Assembly (NCBI GenBank): GCA_022678445.1 | Contig: JALBWU010000007.1 | Location: 253,213-317,212 of the forward strand | DNA length: 64,000 nt | Origin: Candidatus Aramenus sp. CH1 | GTDB taxonomy: Archaea > Thermoproteota > Thermoprotei_A > Sulfolobales > Sulfolobaceae | Direction: 5' to 3' | Part shown: piece by piece, positions 1 through 11,228 of the stretch | How the letters are laid out: each line of letters begins with the position of its first letter | Numbering within the stretch: the first letter of the stretch is position 1 | Made by a program: the position numbers and the translations under genes | Notes under the pieces: generated by a model | Told to the model about the DNA's origin: nothing | What the model saw: only the letters and a program-made list of their open reading frames with translations | Databases searched by the model: none

Positions 1-278
1 ACGTTTGGCAGAGGGGGAAGGGTCTTCTTTTCCTCCTCCTTCTTCTCCTCCAATATCTCCGGGTACTTTTCCCTCAGCTCCTTGAGCTGTTCCTCCAACG
101 TCATCGAGTTTACCTTCCCTATTACCTTCTCTACTTCCTTTACCAGTTGCTTGGCGTTGGACTTGAGCTCGGGCCTTTCGCCCAAAACCTTGCTGACCAC
201 TGGGCCTACCTGCGCCTTACCGTCGTGCTTAACCGCGTTGGCGAGGGCGTGTTTGTATATGAGCTCCTCTAGTTCCAT
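1..278 (-). CDS. gltX: Glutamyl-tRNA synthetase, N-terminal part (cut by window edge)
   Basis: Only the first 92 codons are in the window; the gene runs off the left edge. The start at 278 begins [16 protein letters not shown] and is followed by [18 protein letters not shown], the N-terminal helical segment typical of archaeal and eukaryotic-type (class I) GluRS, which comes before the Rossmann catalytic domain. The enzyme charges tRNA-Glu (and tRNA-Gln where Asn/Gln amidotransferases exist) in the cytoplasm. The start codon overlaps the last 10 bases of the phosphoglycolate phosphatase gene, so the two are very likely cotranscribed. The HIGH and KMSKS motifs lie outside the window, so the call rests on the N-terminal signature only. 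Confidence 0.85.
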   Translation of the reverse strand, partial: MELEELIYKHALANAVKHDGKAQVGPVVSKVLGERPELKSNAKQLVKEVEKVIGKVNSMTLEEQLKELREKYPEILEEKKEEEKKTLPPLPN

Positions 279-952
279 GTCCCATCATCCAGGAGAGAGC
301 TAATGAATTCTTTTACGCCTTTCCCGCTCTTAAGGTTAAGCACAATGTCCGCGTTTTCCTTAAGTTTCTCGTCAGCGTTGCCCACAGCCACCCTTAGTCC
401 CACTTCCTGGAACATCTCTAAGTCGGTCATGGAGTCGCCTATGGCAGCTACCTCTTCTCGTCTTACTCCGTGGAGCTCTATGAGTTTCCTCACTCCCACC
501 CCTTTACCTGCTGGCTTCATGGCAACGTGGACGGCATACCCACTGCTGTTAACGTAAACTCCCCTCTTCTCTGCCCACTTCAGCATCTCTTCGTTTAGGG
601 TAGCTGGGGTGAAGCCGAAGTCGCAACACCTAAACTCGTTCTGCCAGCTGTCCTTGAGCTTGAATCTTTGCCTAAATTCCTCAAGGATTTCCCTGTCCAT
701 CCTCTTGCACACCTCCAACCTCTCTTTTCCGTAAAACACCACGCACCCGTTCTCGGCGACTAGTCCCCCGTTCAACCCCAAGTAGTTGTGCAGCCCCCTT
801 AAGACGGGGTAGGAGTTTCCACTCACTAGGGCCACCCTTATCCCAGCAGTCTGGGCCCTCCTAATGGCATCTATTGCCTCTAGGTCCACCTTGTAAACTC
901 CCCTTTCCTCAGTTAAGGTACCGTCTAGGTCCGTTAAGATCAGCTTTATCAA
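269..952 (-). CDS. pgp: Phosphoglycolate phosphatase, archaeal HAD family
   Basis: A 227-residue HAD-superfamily phosphatase of the archaeal phosphoglycolate phosphatase / SPP-like type (Cof-like cap). HAD motif I is DLDGT at residues 8-12 (nucleophile D8, acid D10). Motif II is the Ser in VSGNSYPV near residue 43, and motif IV is GDSMTD at 172-177, which binds Mg2+. The open frame extends upstream, but the sensible start is the TTG at 952, which overlaps the TGA of the preceding HD gene (TTGA arrangement), so translation is probably coupled. The start of gltX overlaps its 3' end. It would dephosphorylate 2-phosphoglycolate or similar small phosphates in the cytosol; exact substrate is inferred from family membership. 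Confidence 0.85.
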   Translation of the reverse strand: MIKLILTDLDGTLTEERGVYKVDLEAIDAIRRAQTAGIRVALVSGNSYPVLRGLHNYLGLNGGLVAENGCVVFYGKERLEVCKRMDREILEEFRQRFKLKDSWQNEFRCCDFGFTPATLNEEMLKWAEKRGVYVNSSGYAVHVAMKPAGKGVGVRKLIELHGVRREEVAAIGDSMTDLEMFQEVGLRVAVGNADEKLKENADIVLNLKSGKGVKEFISSLLDDGTWN

Positions 953-2130
953 CTCAGCACTTCCCTCGCCTTCCTGGAGTACTCGTAGTCCACGTATACC
1001 TTTTTCATCACTATGTACTCTGGGATGTCGTGGAGGAGGGTGGACGTGTAGTCCTTGAGTCTCCTCTCCTTGTTCTTTGAGATTATCCTTATCTTGCTCT
1101 TGTCTATGATGGAGATCTTTTCCTCGAAGGCGTATATGGACTCTTGGGGTATCCCTATCCTCTGGAGCTGGTCTACTATGTCGTTTATGTAGCTGGACTC
1201 GCCCTTGTACGCGACCTCCTCGTACACAACCTTTGGCCCCTTCCTGTCCAAGAAGTTCCTTATCTTCGTCATTACCGCTTGAGGCGCAGTTGAACTGCCA
1301 AGGCACTCGTACATACTGCTGTAAACCCACTCGTCGTCCCAGTAGGCTATTAGACCGTTGTCCACCATTTCCCTTATGTAAGAGGGGTCCTTAAGCTCAG
1401 GCTTACAGTACTCCACCACGTTAGAGTATATGTTCCTCAGGAACAGCTCGTACCCCAATATGGTCTTGTGATAGTAAACTGCTTGGTACATGTGCAACCT
1501 CGATATGTAGAAGTTCTCTAGGCTAATTATTCCCTTGTCCAGCACTTCTATGCCGTCCTCCCTATAGGTAATTGTGTCCAGCAACCTCTCTAGGTCTATG
1601 TTGCCCAACTGGACTCCGGTGTGCCTAGAGTCCCTCACTAGGTAGTCCAGCCTGTCTACGTCTACCTCGCTGTCTATTATGGAGGAGAGAATGGAATTAC
1701 CAGCGTATATGTCCAGTATCCTTCGCGGGTCGTATCCATGGTCGCTAATAACGTCCCTTAGGTCTGACATAAGTATCGCGTACTCCCTTAAGTCCTTGTT
1801 GCCGAATTCCTTTGGCAGGTAATAGCCCTCGATCGAGTGACTGAAGGGAAACTGCCCTATGTCGTGGAGAAGGGCGGCGAGCCTCAAGTACTCGTATTCC
1901 TTATCGCTCATGTAACTGGCCCTAAGTAGCCTTTGTCCCAGTTTGTCAGCCAAATAGTACGTGCCTAACGAGTGGCTAAACCTAGAGTGGGTGGCCCCAG
2001 GGTACACGATGAAGGCCAAGCTGGTCTGTTTGACCCTCCTAAGGCGTTGGAAAACTGGCGAGTCAACTATTCCAATTTCAACGTCCCCGAGCTCCACGTA
2101 GCCGTGGATTTCGTCGTATATCTTTTTCAT
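949..2130 (-). CDS. HD-domain phosphohydrolase (dNTPase-like)
   Basis: A 393-residue HD-superfamily protein resembling the SAMHD1/dGTPase-like archaeal group. Visible metal ligands are H53 in FSHSLG, the HD pair at 89-90 in [14 protein letters not shown], and the later aspartate in the [11 protein letters not shown] motif. These proteins hydrolyse dNTPs or related nucleotides; the substrate here is not known. A longer frame exists, but it would run back into the 5S rRNA gene. The ATG at 2130 sits 26 bases after a TATA element (about 2152-2161), which indicates a leaderless mRNA. The gene overlaps the phosphoglycolate phosphatase start, giving the order HD, pgp, gltX. Confidence 0.8.
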   Translation of the reverse strand: MKKIYDEIHGYVELGDVEIGIVDSPVFQRLRRVKQTSLAFIVYPGATHSRFSHSLGTYYLADKLGQRLLRASYMSDKEYEYLRLAALLHDIGQFPFSHSIEGYYLPKEFGNKDLREYAILMSDLRDVISDHGYDPRRILDIYAGNSILSSIIDSEVDVDRLDYLVRDSRHTGVQLGNIDLERLLDTITYREDGIEVLDKGIISLENFYISRLHMYQAVYYHKTILGYELFLRNIYSNVVEYCKPELKDPSYIREMVDNGLIAYWDDEWVYSSMYECLGSSTAPQAVMTKIRNFLDRKGPKVVYEEVAYKGESSYINDIVDQLQRIGIPQESIYAFEEKISIIDKSKIRIISKNKERRLKDYTSTLLHDIPEYIVMKKVYVDYEYSRKAREVLS

Positions 2131-2163
2131 CTTGAGAAAAAGTATCAAAAAAAGAAGTATAAA
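2131..2163 (-). promoter_or_regulatory. Combined 5S terminator and HD-gene promoter
   Basis: Reading the minus strand after the 5S 3' end gives a TATA-like ATTTATACTT and then CTTCTTTTTTTG before the ATG at 2130. The T-run is the kind of element that ends archaeal transcription after 5S rRNA, and the TATA lies at the right distance for a leaderless HD transcript. Promoter and terminator therefore interleave in about 35 bases. Confidence 0.55.
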
Positions 2164-2288
<125 letters not shown>

Positions 2289-2305
2289 ATCTACTATACG
2301 ACAAA

Positions 2306-2320
2306 TTGGTATAAAAAATT
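2306..2320 (-). promoter_or_regulatory. TATA box of 5S rRNA
   Basis: The minus strand reads AATTTTTTATACC, an archaeal TATA element centred near 2314, about 26 bases before the 5S 5' end at 2288. It directly follows the stop codon of the zinc-ribbon gene. Confidence 0.65.
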
Positions 2321-2522
2321 ATTTCTTCTGATTCTGCGTAGTATTCTCGGCGTAAATCCCGGCTATGTAAAGCTGGCCCCCGTCCTTGGGGCACTGTCCC
2401 ACGATCTTTGGCACGAAGTCCCCCTGCTGAAAGTCCCTCACTATCTTGTAATCGCAAGTCATGCACCTTATCTCGGTCTTAATCTTAAGTTGCTCCTTTG
2501 AAGATTCGAACCCCATTGCCAT
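2319..2522 (-). CDS. Small zinc-ribbon-like protein
   Basis: A 67-residue protein containing a CMTC pair (residues 20-23) and a later CPKDG turn near residue 44, resembling a zinc ribbon in which only three cysteines are visible. The C-terminus is short and polar. I do not recognise a characterised homologue. The start at 2522 lies six bases after the DUF1512 stop, so the two genes probably form one transcript; an alternative ATG is two codons downstream. The 5S promoter begins at its stop codon. Real gene status is supported by operon position and the conserved-looking cysteine pattern; function unknown. Confidence 0.6.
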   Translation of the reverse strand: MAMGFESSKEQLKIKTEIRCMTCDYKIVRDFQQGDFVPKIVGQCPKDGGQLYIAGIYAENTTQNQKK

Positions 2523-2528
2523 TTTCTG

Positions 2529-3683
2529 TCACTGGGCGATTCCCGCTGTGTTCCCAACTCCTACTAGTACCACGGTGTCCCCTGGCTTAGTCCTCTCCAG
2601 TATTAAGTTCTTGACGTAGTCCATTACCTTGTCCGCCGCCTCGTACACTTCCTTTCTCATCTCAGTTATTGCCTCTTCCATGCTCATCTTAACTATGACC
2701 GCGTCTATTGGTATGTTGTACTTTACAGCTACCCTTTCTATGGCGATCTTCTCTGGGCCAGGATCGCCCATCGCCACTCCCATGCCTTCTGCTATTGACC
2801 CAGTCTCCTCTCCCTCTAACTTTAGGGCGGCGTCAACGGTTATTATCCTCGTCACTCTGCCTTCCTCTTTCTCAATCACGTTTTGGACTGCCTCTCCTGG
2901 AGTACCCACGGTCGCCATGGGGCCCTCGGCCTTTACAACTATAAGCCTCCTCTGCTCGAATTCCACTATCCCAGCAATAGTGTCCTGGCTGACTGTCCAC
3001 TTGTGACTTGCCTTCATCAAGAACCTCGACGCCACCAAGGGGCCCAAGCCGTCTCCTACAGGTATCCCCTGGAGGAACACCTTCTGTGCCTTGTCGTAGG
3101 CCTCAGCCAGCTTCACGTATATTGGAGTCACCATCTGTAACTGGTACATTATCATTATGCTGTTTAGCTTCTTCGCCATCAACAAGTAGTGCCTTATTAT
3201 CTTGTATATCTGGTTTAAAGCCATTGTAACCTCGGCGGATATCTCTATCTGGCTCCTGCTCACGGGGTCTATGTTGGGGTTAAGCCTAGTTATCATCTCC
3301 CTCACGGTGTTCTCGTTGCTTCTCATGAGGAGCTTCATCCTAGATATTATGTCGGTGGGCTCTATGCTCACGGGGTCTATCACGAACCTCTCTATTACCC
3401 TGTTAAGGAAGGCCTTTGGGTCGGGTATTCCCTTGTCCTTTAACAGCTTCTCGCTAACGCTCTTGGAGTCCTTTAGGTAGTTTTCTATCATAGACAGCTT
3501 CTGCTCCACGTCCCTGCTGATGAACCACAGCTGAGACCTTTGTTGGAACCCGGGGAAAAAGGCCAAGACAAAAGACCCCAGGAACAATATATATATTATG
3601 AAATACAGTAGATTCGCTCCGAGACTGTTGGAACTGCTCGAGGATTGGGCTAGGGCTATTATGCCAAGTATATCTAAACCCAT
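2529..3683 (-). CDS. DUF1512 family membrane-anchored protein
   Basis: A 384-residue protein of the crenarchaeal DUF1512 family. One N-terminal transmembrane helix (about residues 23-44) is followed by a long soluble region with repeated helices and a C-terminal domain containing [15 protein letters not shown] and ending [14 protein letters not shown]. The first ten residues are hydrophobic, but cleavage is uncertain. The start has a Shine-Dalgarno-like GGAG eight bases before ATG, and a TATA-like element lies around 3720-3735, so this gene has a leader, unlike most neighbours. The molecular role of the family is unknown. It is followed directly by the zinc-ribbon gene. Confidence 0.75.
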   Translation of the reverse strand: MGLDILGIIALAQSSSSSNSLGANLLYFIIYILFLGSFVLAFFPGFQQRSQLWFISRDVEQKLSMIENYLKDSKSVSEKLLKDKGIPDPKAFLNRVIERFVIDPVSIEPTDIISRMKLLMRSNENTVREMITRLNPNIDPVSRSQIEISAEVTMALNQIYKIIRHYLLMAKKLNSIMIMYQLQMVTPIYVKLAEAYDKAQKVFLQGIPVGDGLGPLVASRFLMKASHKWTVSQDTIAGIVEFEQRRLIVVKAEGPMATVGTPGEAVQNVIEKEEGRVTRIITVDAALKLEGEETGSIAEGMGVAMGDPGPEKIAIERVAVKYNIPIDAVIVKMSMEEAITEMRKEVYEAADKVMDYVKNLILERTKPGDTVVLVGVGNTAGIAQ

Positions 3684-3792
3684 GCTACTCCTTCAATATA
3701 GTACCGATTTCCTCCAAATTAAACTTTTATCCAAACGCCCTTACTTCACGCTAAAATATATGTACCTTAAAAACGTATTTAAGGTAATTGGC

Positions 3793-4689
3793 TCATTGAG
3801 TCACCACAATGGTCTGATCCTTTCCCACGTAAACTGTGTGCTCAAATTGGCTGACTATTCCCTTCTTAACCTCAACTAGAACGGGGTAGGAGATCAAGGC
3901 CTTCTTCCTCACAAGGGCCCTTAAGGTGCTTTCCACCTCCTCTTTGCTCCCCATGTCTGACAACCACCTCTCAGAGAAGGGCAAGGTATTAAACCTCTCC
4001 CTAATGGCCTCCAAGTACTTAGCCTCGAGTTCGCTGAGACCCTTCACGGAGGGGTTCCTCAGGGAGAAGATGGTCTCCGCCTTTCCGTCAACTACCATTC
4101 CCCCTCCATCTGTGGCGAAGGGCTCAATGGCGTATACGTTGTCGCTCACTATATTGCCCACGTTTCTCTCGTAGACGTTTGGAACAAAGACCCCCGCATG
4201 GAGCTCGTATTTCTTTATTAGATGGCCCCCTAGATTCCTTATGGGCTTATAGCCATTCATCTTTATTACCCTCTCTATGACTTTCCCAATTTCGCCTAAC
4301 GCAGTCCCTGGTTTAAAGTTCTGGATAGCAGCGTTGAGAGCGTCCCTTGCTGCCCCGAGTAATCCGGTGTACCTGTCGTTAAAGCTCACGGTCACAGCCG
4401 TGTCGGTTATTATACCCTCTATATGGGCGCCTATGTCCAACTTCACCACCGCTCCCTCCGGTATCACCTTCTCGTCGCCTATAACCGGGCTGTAGTGGGC
4501 AGCCTCCTCGTTTATGGACAAGTTGCAGGGGAAGGCGGGCCTGGCCCCCATTTCAATAATAGCCTTTTCCACTGCCTCGCAGACATCAATGACCTTTGCC
4601 CCGGGCTTTATGAGCTTTGCCCCAAGATCCCTGGCCTCCGCGGCGATCTTCCCAGCCTTTAGAAGAATCCTCAGCTCGTCTTCAGTCAT
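3793..4689 (-). CDS. map: Methionine aminopeptidase, type II
   Basis: Removes the initiator methionine from new proteins, using two metal ions. All five metal-binding landmarks of the pita-bread fold are visible in order: D in [12 protein letters not shown] in TDTAVTV, H in [15 protein letters not shown] in [11 protein letters not shown] and E in QFEHTVYV; the substrate-pocket His is in the segment NEEAAHYSP. The helical insertion of type II enzymes lies between the HAG and IEP-to-end motifs, as in archaeal MetAP-2. About 298 residues is the normal archaeal length. The start is placed at the second ATG (4689) because it lies 27 bases from the TATA element at 4711-4725; a start three codons earlier is possible. 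Confidence 0.93.
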   Translation of the reverse strand: MTEDELRILLKAGKIAAEARDLGAKLIKPGAKVIDVCEAVEKAIIEMGARPAFPCNLSINEEAAHYSPVIGDEKVIPEGAVVKLDIGAHIEGIITDTAVTVSFNDRYTGLLGAARDALNAAIQNFKPGTALGEIGKVIERVIKMNGYKPIRNLGGHLIKKYELHAGVFVPNVYERNVGNIVSDNVYAIEPFATDGGGMVVDGKAETIFSLRNPSVKGLSELEAKYLEAIRERFNTLPFSERWLSDMGSKEEVESTLRALVRKKALISYPVLVEVKKGIVSQFEHTVYVGKDQTIVVTQ

Positions 4690-4710
4690 AAGAGGCAATG
4701 GTTAGTGGAA

Positions 4711-4725
4711 ATTTTTATTTTTACT
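4711..4725. promoter_or_regulatory. Shared TATA element, map / UPF0173
   Basis: An A/T-only element (AATTTTTATTTTTA) lies between divergent genes only 52 bases apart. Its centre is about 26 bases from the UPF0173 start and 27 from the map start, so it could serve both leaderless transcripts. Confidence 0.45.
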
Positions 4726-4741
4726 TACTAACAAATTACCC

Positions 4742-5422
4742 ATGCCTCAGTTAAGGTGGTTAGGTCACGCGGCAATCGAGCTAAACGTGGCCGAGAAAAA
4801 GGTAATAATAGACCCATTCATAAAGGACAACCCTTCAGCTCCAGTGAAGGTGGACTACGCGTACGACGCTGACGTTCTCGTAGTTACCCACGATCACTAC
4901 GACCACTTGGGAGACGCGGTAGAGATAATGAAGAACTCCGCTAGACCGCTCTTGGTAGCCACGTACGACCTAGAGCTCTACCTAAACGAGGAACACAAGG
5001 TACCGTGGGAGAGGATGGTTCCGATAAACGTTGGGGGATACGTCGACCTAGGAGGAGTAAAGGTAGCCATCACCCAAGCAGTACACTCGAGCAGGTACAG
5101 CGATCCAACCGGAGTGGTGGTCAGCGGAGGAGGAGTGACAGTGTACCACGCTGGGGACACTGGCCTATTTGAGGGAATGAAGGTAATAGGCGACGTGTTC
5201 TCCCCCGACTACGTGCTCCTGCCTATAGGCGGTAGATTCACCATGGACCCAGCTCAGGCTTCCATCGCAGTGGAGATGCTGAGGCCCAAAAAAGCTGCCA
5301 TACCCATCCACTACAACACGTGGGACCTCATAAAGGTAGACCCAAGGGAGTTTGAGGAACTGGTCAGAAAGAGGGGCTTTAAGGCGATACTGCTTTCGCC
5401 TGGACAAAGCCTAGAGCTGTGA
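4742..5422 (+). CDS. UPF0173 metal-dependent hydrolase (metallo-beta-lactamase fold)
   Basis: A 226-residue UPF0173-family member. It starts with [11 protein letters not shown], followed by the metallo-beta-lactamase HxHxDH signature THDHYDH (residues 58-64). Further metal ligands are H in [11 protein letters not shown] in [10 protein letters not shown] and the C-terminal PIHYNTW. These enzymes hydrolyse an unknown substrate in the cytosol. The start codon lies about 26 bases from a TATA element, so the mRNA is probably leaderless. pheS follows 16 bases later, making this the first gene of a translation-related operon. Confidence 0.85.
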   Translation: MPQLRWLGHAAIELNVAEKKVIIDPFIKDNPSAPVKVDYAYDADVLVVTHDHYDHLGDAVEIMKNSARPLLVATYDLELYLNEEHKVPWERMVPINVGGYVDLGGVKVAITQAVHSSRYSDPTGVVVSGGGVTVYHAGDTGLFEGMKVIGDVFSPDYVLLPIGGRFTMDPAQASIAVEMLRPKKAAIPIHYNTWDLIKVDPREFEELVRKRGFKAILLSPGQSLEL

Positions 5423-5438
5423 AAGGGAGTCGTTTACG

Positions 5439-6848
5439 ATGCTAAGCGAGCTGGAGTTAAGGGTCCTATCTTTTATAAAGGACAAAGGTGTAACCTCCTC
5501 TACCGAGATTTCAGCAAGCCTTGGATTGCCCAAGAGCTCGGTCTTCAGCGTGGTCTACCACCTCGCCTCAGAAGGCTACGTAAGGGTAGTGAACACGAAG
5601 AAGGAGAGAAAGCTAGTGCTCACGGAAGAGGGGGAGACGAGGCTAAAGGAGGGTTTCCCAGAGGAAAACTTGCTAAGGATGCTATCTAGGGGCCCAGTGA
5701 AGGTACAAGAGGCAAAGGACGCGTTAGGGAAGGACTTTGAGATAGCCATGAGCTGGGCCAAGAAGAGGGGCTTAATTAACGTACAAAGGGGTGAAATCGC
5801 TTCCCTAGTGCAGACCTACGTGGCCCCGGAAAGGGAACTCCTGGAAAAGGTTAAGAGGGGAGAGAGGCTTGGAGATAACGAGGTTACACTGCTTAAGGGT
5901 AGGAACCTGGTAGAGGAAAAGGAAGAGACCGAGATAGAAGTGGAGTTCCTCAGGGAGCCCGGACTAAGGAGCGCCCTGCTTTTCCTTACGCCTGAGCTCA
6001 TAAGGAGCGGGGAGTGGAGGAAGTACGAGTTTAAGAAGTTCAACGTAAGGGCCTTACCTCCTTACGTACCTATAGGGAAAAAGCACTACTTTAGGGAGTT
6101 CATAGAGAGGGCAAAGGAGGTAATGGTAAGCCTTGGGTTCTCTGAAGTCAAGAGTGACTACGTCGAGATGGAGTTCTACAACTTCGACATGCTCTTCCAA
6201 CCTCAGGACCACCCTGCTAGGGAAATACACGATAGCTTCAGGGTAGAAGGGAGGGGAGAAGTTAAGGACGAGGGACTGTTGAGGAGGGTGAAGGAAGTCC
6301 ACGAGAGGTGGTGGAACTACAAGTGGGACCAGGAGGTCGCCTTGAGACTTGTGATGAGGAGCCAGACGACAGCTACCACTGCGAGGGTGCTCTCCACCAG
6401 CCCAAAGCCTCCGGCCAGGGTATTCACAATAGGGAAGGTGTTTAGGCCAGACGCCATAGACGCTACGCACTTGATAGAGTTTCATCAGCTAGACGGGCTG
6501 ATAGTAGAGGAGGACTTCAACTTCAGGAAGCTCCTTGGAGTTCTCAAGGAAATATTCGCCGGGCTGGGGATTAAGGAAATAAAGTTCAAGCCTGCCTACT
6601 TCCCGTTCACAGAGCCCAGCGTGGAGGTCTACGGGTGGATAGGCAAGCTGGGATGGGTAGAGATGGCTGGGGCGGGCCTCCTTAGGCCAGAGGTAACAGA
6701 GCCCGCTGGGGTCTACTCCCCTGCAGGGGCGTGGGGTCTAGGGCTGGACAGGCTGGCGATGCTCTTCCTTGGTGTAAAGGATATAAGGGATCTATACTCT
6801 GATGACATAGAGTTCCTTAGGAACAGAAAGGTCGAGGCACAATGGTAA
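5439..6848 (+). CDS. pheS: Phenylalanyl-tRNA synthetase alpha subunit
   Basis: Catalytic subunit of the class II heterotetrameric PheRS. The N-terminus (residues 1-70) carries a winged-helix DNA/RNA-binding module ([15 protein letters not shown]). The catalytic core follows, with motif 1 around [10 protein letters not shown], motif 2 around [16 protein letters not shown] and motif 3 at [10 protein letters not shown] near the C-terminus. A length of 469 residues is typical for archaea. A purine-rich stretch (AAAGGGAG) precedes the ATG. The 3' end overlaps pheT by seven bases, so expression is coupled and stoichiometric. Confidence 0.97.
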   Translation: MLSELELRVLSFIKDKGVTSSTEISASLGLPKSSVFSVVYHLASEGYVRVVNTKKERKLVLTEEGETRLKEGFPEENLLRMLSRGPVKVQEAKDALGKDFEIAMSWAKKRGLINVQRGEIASLVQTYVAPERELLEKVKRGERLGDNEVTLLKGRNLVEEKEETEIEVEFLREPGLRSALLFLTPELIRSGEWRKYEFKKFNVRALPPYVPIGKKHYFREFIERAKEVMVSLGFSEVKSDYVEMEFYNFDMLFQPQDHPAREIHDSFRVEGRGEVKDEGLLRRVKEVHERWWNYKWDQEVALRLVMRSQTTATTARVLSTSPKPPARVFTIGKVFRPDAIDATHLIEFHQLDGLIVEEDFNFRKLLGVLKEIFAGLGIKEIKFKPAYFPFTEPSVEVYGWIGKLGWVEMAGAGLLRPEVTEPAGVYSPAGAWGLGLDRLAMLFLGVKDIRDLYSDDIEFLRNRKVEAQW

Positions 6849-8467
6849 CCATCACGTTGAGGAAGTCGAGGCTCCTCGAGAAGCTTAAGCTAACCGAGGG
6901 AGAGCTAGAGGAGGTACTGTTTAACCTTAAGTCCGAGGTGGAGCCAGTAGACCAGGAGAACATAGCCATAGAGATCAACGCGGATAGGCTCGACATGTTG
7001 AACCTTGGGGGAATAGTGAGGGCAGCCAAGGGGATCATGGGCGTGGAACTGGGAGAGCCCAAATACAAGGTGGTTGACACAGACTACGTCCTCGAGGTGA
7101 GAAGGGTCGAGTCCAGGCCGTATGCCCTTGGGGCAGTTGTCTACAACGTGGATCTAGACCAGGAGAAGTTGAGGGAGCTTATCCAGTTCCAGGAGAAACT
7201 ACACGATACAATAGGTAGGAGGAGGAAGAAGGTAGCCATAGGGATTCATGACCTAAAGAAGGTAGATACCAAGAGGATAGTTTACTCCACGGTGCCGTTA
7301 AACTACAAGTTCGTCCCCCTAAACCAAAAGGAAGCTATGACGGTATCTGAGGTCATGGAGAGGACAGATCAAGGGAAAAAGTACGGAAACTTATCAGTTT
7401 ACAACAACCTCTCTCCTGCGATACTTCAAGAGGACGGACAAGTCCTAAGCGTCCCTCCAGTGATTAACTCGGAAAAGACGAAGATAGAGGAGGGAACTAA
7501 AGACGTATTCATAGACGTCACGGGGACGAACTTACAGGCAGTGATGGAGACGCTTGACATACTGGTGACCAACTTGGCTGAGGAGGGCGGAGTCATAGGG
7601 AGAGTCAAGGTCACTGGTGCCATCGACGTGAACTCCTCCCCAGTGCTAAACCACAGGGTAGTAGAGGCCAGAGTCGACTACGTCTTAAAGAGGATCGGCG
7701 TTGAACTTGGGGGAGAGGATGTAGTAAGGTATTTATCCATGATGAGGATGAACTCTTCCCTGGAAGGGGACGTGTTAAAGGTTACCGTGCCCCCTTACAG
7801 GACAGACGTAATGAGGGACGTTGACCTAGCTGAGGACGTGGCAATGGCGATAGGCTACAACAAGCTCGAGCCACTCCAGATAGGGGCAACGATCTTCGGC
7901 AAGTTCCTCAAGGAGACTTCGCTTTACACGGCTTTCAGAGAGCTCAGCGTGGGGGCTGGACTTCAGGAGATCTACTCTCTGGTGCTTACTAAGTCCAACC
8001 ACTTAGAGGGGAATTTCGTGAGGTTACTGAACCCCATCTCGGCCGAATACGACGCGGTCAGGAACTCCCTTATATGGACAACGCTTAGGTTCCTCTCGAG
8101 GAACCAGAGGGCTAGGTTCCCAGTGAAGGTGTTCGAAATAGGGGAAGTCGTAGTGCCGTCAAACTCAGATACAGGCTTCAGGAACGACCTGCGCGAGGTA
8201 ATGGCCGTAATGGACAGCAAGGTAAGCTTCGAACAACTACAGTCCTTACTCCACCAAGTTATCGTAAACGCCACTGACATCGAGCCTTCATACGAAGAGA
8301 ACGACGACCGCCTCTTCATCCCCGGAAGAGGGGCTACCGTGATCCTAAAGGGGGAGAAGGTCGGGATAGTAGGGGAAGTAAACCCAGAAGTGTTAGTGAA
8401 GTTCGACGTGTTCTACCCTGTGGTGATAAGCGAGATTTATTTGGGAAAGATAGCAAATCTTATCTAA
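6842..8467 (+). CDS. pheT: Phenylalanyl-tRNA synthetase beta subunit
   Basis: Second PheRS subunit, of the shorter archaeal/eukaryotic type (541 residues) that lacks the N-terminal tRNA-binding domain of bacteria. Visible are the B3/B4 region ([15 protein letters not shown], containing the [14 protein letters not shown] segment), the B5 domain ([19 protein letters not shown] with [19 protein letters not shown]) and the catalytic-like core ([13 protein letters not shown] to MAVMDSK). It holds the editing site for mischarged Tyr-tRNA-Phe. It overlaps pheS at the front and shares one base with the start of the alpha/beta hydrolase. Confidence 0.97.
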   Translation: MVTITLRKSRLLEKLKLTEGELEEVLFNLKSEVEPVDQENIAIEINADRLDMLNLGGIVRAAKGIMGVELGEPKYKVVDTDYVLEVRRVESRPYALGAVVYNVDLDQEKLRELIQFQEKLHDTIGRRRKKVAIGIHDLKKVDTKRIVYSTVPLNYKFVPLNQKEAMTVSEVMERTDQGKKYGNLSVYNNLSPAILQEDGQVLSVPPVINSEKTKIEEGTKDVFIDVTGTNLQAVMETLDILVTNLAEEGGVIGRVKVTGAIDVNSSPVLNHRVVEARVDYVLKRIGVELGGEDVVRYLSMMRMNSSLEGDVLKVTVPPYRTDVMRDVDLAEDVAMAIGYNKLEPLQIGATIFGKFLKETSLYTAFRELSVGAGLQEIYSLVLTKSNHLEGNFVRLLNPISAEYDAVRNSLIWTTLRFLSRNQRARFPVKVFEIGEVVVPSNSDTGFRNDLREVMAVMDSKVSFEQLQSLLHQVIVNATDIEPSYEENDDRLFIPGRGATVILKGEKVGIVGEVNPEVLVKFDVFYPVVISEIYLGKIANLI

Positions 8468-9225
8468 TGCCCTTCGCCATTCTCGATGACGTAAAGCTAT
8501 ACTACGAGGCCTACGGGGAAGGGAAGCCAATAGTTTTCGTGCACCACCTAGCAGGCTCTTATAAGAGCTGGAAGTTCATAAGCTATCAGTTTGCTAAGGA
8601 CTACAAAGTAATAGTATATGACCTAAGGGGGCACGGAAGGTCATCTGTACTTCCTATGCCTTACCTAATAGAGGATCACTCGAAGGACTTGAAGGGACTT
8701 CTAGAGTACTTGGAAGTGAGGGACCCTATAGTGGTAGGCCACTCCATAGGCACCCTTATAGCTTTGGACTTCTCCCTCAAAAACAGCCCCGAGAAGCTTG
8801 TCCTCATAGGGGCGTTGTACAAGGCCCCAGACCAAGAGCCGTACAGACGTTACGTGTCCATAGCCACTAACTTCGGAATGGAGGCCCTAGCCAACTACAG
8901 GAAGATGCGGGAAGAGTTTTCGCCCACCCTCACTGAAAACCCTCAAGCATGGAACTCGCTCCTCGAGGTTTACAGAGAGAACACGCCCTTAAGCTACAAG
9001 ATGGCTGTGGAAGGACTTCTTTCAGCAAGGGACTACGGGAAAGACCTACAGCAGGTAGATGTACCCACCCTCATAGTATACGGTACTAACGATGAACTTA
9101 TCAGGAACTTAAAGATCATGGAGAGAATACCAAAGCACGTAACGAGAACCATAGAGGGCTACGGTCACTTCCTAAACTTTGAAGAACCCCAGTGGCTGAC
9201 TAAGGTTATTACTGAGTTCTTATAG
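8467..9225 (+). CDS. Alpha/beta hydrolase
   Basis: A 252-residue alpha/beta-hydrolase of the esterase / haloperoxidase type. The oxyanion-hole segment is VFVHHLAGS (about residues 24-32), with HGRSS following. The nucleophile elbow is GHSIG near residue 97, the acid is probably the Asp in VYGTNDEL and the catalytic His is in [10 protein letters not shown]. The substrate is unknown (carboxyl ester or lactone). It starts on the last base of the pheT stop (TAATG), so it belongs to the same operon, though its activity has no obvious link to tRNA charging. Its 3' end overlaps the convergent CinA-like gene by 17 bases. Confidence 0.85.
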   Translation: MPFAILDDVKLYYEAYGEGKPIVFVHHLAGSYKSWKFISYQFAKDYKVIVYDLRGHGRSSVLPMPYLIEDHSKDLKGLLEYLEVRDPIVVGHSIGTLIALDFSLKNSPEKLVLIGALYKAPDQEPYRRYVSIATNFGMEALANYRKMREEFSPTLTENPQAWNSLLEVYRENTPLSYKMAVEGLLSARDYGKDLQQVDVPTLIVYGTNDELIRNLKIMERIPKHVTRTIEGYGHFLNFEEPQWLTKVITEFL

Positions 9226-9994
9226 TCCCTCCAAGTTCCCTTACTAAGGCAACTATTTCTTCTTTACACCTTCTAACCCTTTCTCCTATTTTCTCCGCGT
9301 TATCGCTACTGCCAGCTATCTGAATCTCCAGGGCAGGATTGGAAAGCTCGTACCCCTTTGGGTGAGTCTTTATGTATAAGTCGTACTTTTTCACGAGTTT
9401 AGCTATGTGAGGGGCTATTGTCGACTCCATAACTCCGTCTACTACAACGCTGTCCTCTACGTAGGCTACGTTTGGCCTTTGCCTCAAGTAACGAGATATA
9501 AAGACCTCTAGCACTGCCTCCATTTCCCTGGGAACTCCTGGAGTAGCCAAGACCTCTATGCCTTGGTGCTGCAGGTAAATCCCGGGGGCTATCCCCTTAT
9601 CGTTCTCCACAGGCGTTGCGCCCTTTGGCATTAACGCCATCTTTTTCCTCTCTTCTGTCAGATCTAAGTTCAACTTGTCGTACTTCTCCTTGATCTGCCT
9701 CAACGCCTCTTCGTTGTAAACCAGGGGGAGGCTCACCGCATTGGCTAGCCCTTCTGCGGTTCTATCGTCGCAGGTGGGACCGAGGCCACCCGTGGAGATA
9801 ACTAAGTTGGGCTTCCTTGAAAATATTTCCGAGAAAGCTTGAGAAATATCCCTTACGTCGTCCATAACAACAGTCATCCTCTTAACTGCAAACCCTAGGG
9901 AAGTTAACCTCCTAGCTATGTGGGAGGCATTGGTGTTGACAGTTCTACCACTTAAGATCTCGTTACCGACCGTAAGTATTTCGGCTACGTACAC
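9209..9994 (-). CDS. CinA-like molybdopterin-binding (MoaB-fold) protein
   Basis: A 261-residue COG1058 protein: the N-terminal CinA / MoCF-fold domain without the C-terminal nicotinamide-nucleotide amidase domain. Hallmarks are [17 protein letters not shown] at the N-terminus and the [14 protein letters not shown] loop near residue 72. Bacterial full-length CinA hydrolyses NMN and ADP-ribose; standalone archaeal forms may act as pyrophosphatases, but this is inference. The start is a GTG at 9994, with an upstream TATA-like GTTAATATG about 25 bases away. It converges on, and overlaps, the alpha/beta hydrolase gene. Confidence 0.8.
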   Translation of the reverse strand: MYVAEILTVGNEILSGRTVNTNASHIARRLTSLGFAVKRMTVVMDDVRDISQAFSEIFSRKPNLVISTGGLGPTCDDRTAEGLANAVSLPLVYNEEALRQIKEKYDKLNLDLTEERKKMALMPKGATPVENDKGIAPGIYLQHQGIEVLATPGVPREMEAVLEVFISRYLRQRPNVAYVEDSVVVDGVMESTIAPHIAKLVKKYDLYIKTHPKGYELSNPALEIQIAGSSDNAEKIGERVRRCKEEIVALVRELGGTIRTQ

Positions 9995-10028
9995 AAACTA
10001 ATAAATACCTTTCATCATATTAACAATT

Positions 10029-11228
10029 ATGTCTAAATGGGAAAGGTTTCTCTCTAAGGAAACGGCCCTACTAAAAACCTCGGAAATAAGGGACCTACTT
10101 AAGCTGACCGAGGGGAAAAACGTCATCAGCTTTGCTGGGGGACTACCTGACCCTTCCACTTTCCCAGCAGAAGACATAAGGAACATATCCGATTACGTCC
10201 TGTCAAATTACGCGTCTAGGGCTTTACAGTACTCTGCCACTGCTGGGATTCCGGAGCTCAGACAACAGCTGGTGAACCTCTCAGCCCAGAGGGGGATAAC
10301 TGGCATAGACGAGGACAACATCTTCGTCACAGTTGGGAGCCAAGAGGCCCTATTTATGCTTTTCAATTTGTTTGTAGATCCAGGAGATCACGTATTTGTT
10401 GAGTCGCCGTCTTATTTGGCAGCACTTAACATATTGAGAGCCAGAAGCCCCGCCTTCCACGGCATACCCCTTACTGAAAATGGACCAGACCTTGACGTGC
10501 TAGAGAGCGACTTAAGAAAACTTGAGTCAGAGGGGAAGAAGCCGAAGTTGCTTTACATTATACCCACTGCGCAGAACCCTGGAGGTACTACGCTGTCCCT
10601 CGACGGAAGGAAGAGGGTGTTGGAGCTTGCTTCAGAATACGACTTCCTAGTTGTGGAGGACGACGCTTACGGTTTCCTGGTGTTCGACGGTGACAGTCCA
10701 CCTCCAATCAAGGCCCTAGACAAGGAGGGAAGGGTAATATACACAGGGACCTTTAGCAAGATACTTGCCCCCGGCTTTAGGCTGGGCTGGATAGTCGCAG
10801 ACAAAGACGTTATTCACGAGGTGGAGCTCTACAAGCAGAACGTTGACCTCCACACCCCCTCCTTCACCCAGTTTATAGCGGCAGAGGCCATAAGGAGAAA
10901 CGTAATCCAAAACAACCTCCCCAAGGTTAGGTCGCTCTACAGGAGGAAAAGGGACGTGATGCTTCAGGCAATTGAGGAGCACTTCCCAAAGGACGCCAAG
11001 TGGAGCAAACCAGTGGGAGGGATGTTTGTATTCGCCTGGCTCTCGAGGCAAAAGGACACGTTAAGCTTGTTGCCGAGGGCCTTGGAGAGGGGAGTAGCAT
11101 ACGTTCCTGGCTCCAGCTTCTTCTACGACTACTCGGGCAGGAACACAATGAGGATAAACTTCAGCTTCCCAACTGAGGAGCAAATTAGAAAGGGAATCGA
11201 AATATTAGGTCAACTACTTAAAGAGTAA
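10029..11228 (+). CDS. Class I PLP-dependent aminotransferase (2-aminoadipate/aromatic type)
   Basis: A fold-type I aminotransferase of 399 residues, most like the LysN / 2-aminoadipate and branched-chain/aromatic group (MocR-type catalytic domain). Visible are [14 protein letters not shown] at the N-terminus, [12 protein letters not shown] (Asn that contacts PLP), the [11 protein letters not shown]sp-Tyr pair, the [16 protein letters not shown] segment with the Schiff-base lysine (about residue 243) and a C-terminal MRINFSFP containing the carboxylate-binding Arg. A TATA-like AATAAATA lies about 25 bases before ATG. Substrate range cannot be read from sequence; lysine biosynthesis via AAA or aromatic amino acid metabolism are the likeliest roles. 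Confidence 0.88.
   Translation: MSKWERFLSKETALLKTSEIRDLLKLTEGKNVISFAGGLPDPSTFPAEDIRNISDYVLSNYASRALQYSATAGIPELRQQLVNLSAQRGITGIDEDNIFVTVGSQEALFMLFNLFVDPGDHVFVESPSYLAALNILRARSPAFHGIPLTENGPDLDVLESDLRKLESEGKKPKLLYIIPTAQNPGGTTLSLDGRKRVLELASEYDFLVVEDDAYGFLVFDGDSPPPIKALDKEGRVIYTGTFSKILAPGFRLGWIVADKDVIHEVELYKQNVDLHTPSFTQFIAAEAIRRNVIQNNLPKVRSLYRRKRDVMLQAIEEHFPKDAKWSKPVGGMFVFAWLSRQKDTLSLLPRALERGVAYVPGSSFFYDYSGRNTMRINFSFPTEEQIRKGIEILGQLLKE

Noticed and set aside
269..1330. Full 353-residue minus-strand frame as one protein
   Set aside because: The first 126 codons lie in another frame of the HD gene; the HAD domain begins at the TTG at 952, overlapping the HD stop.
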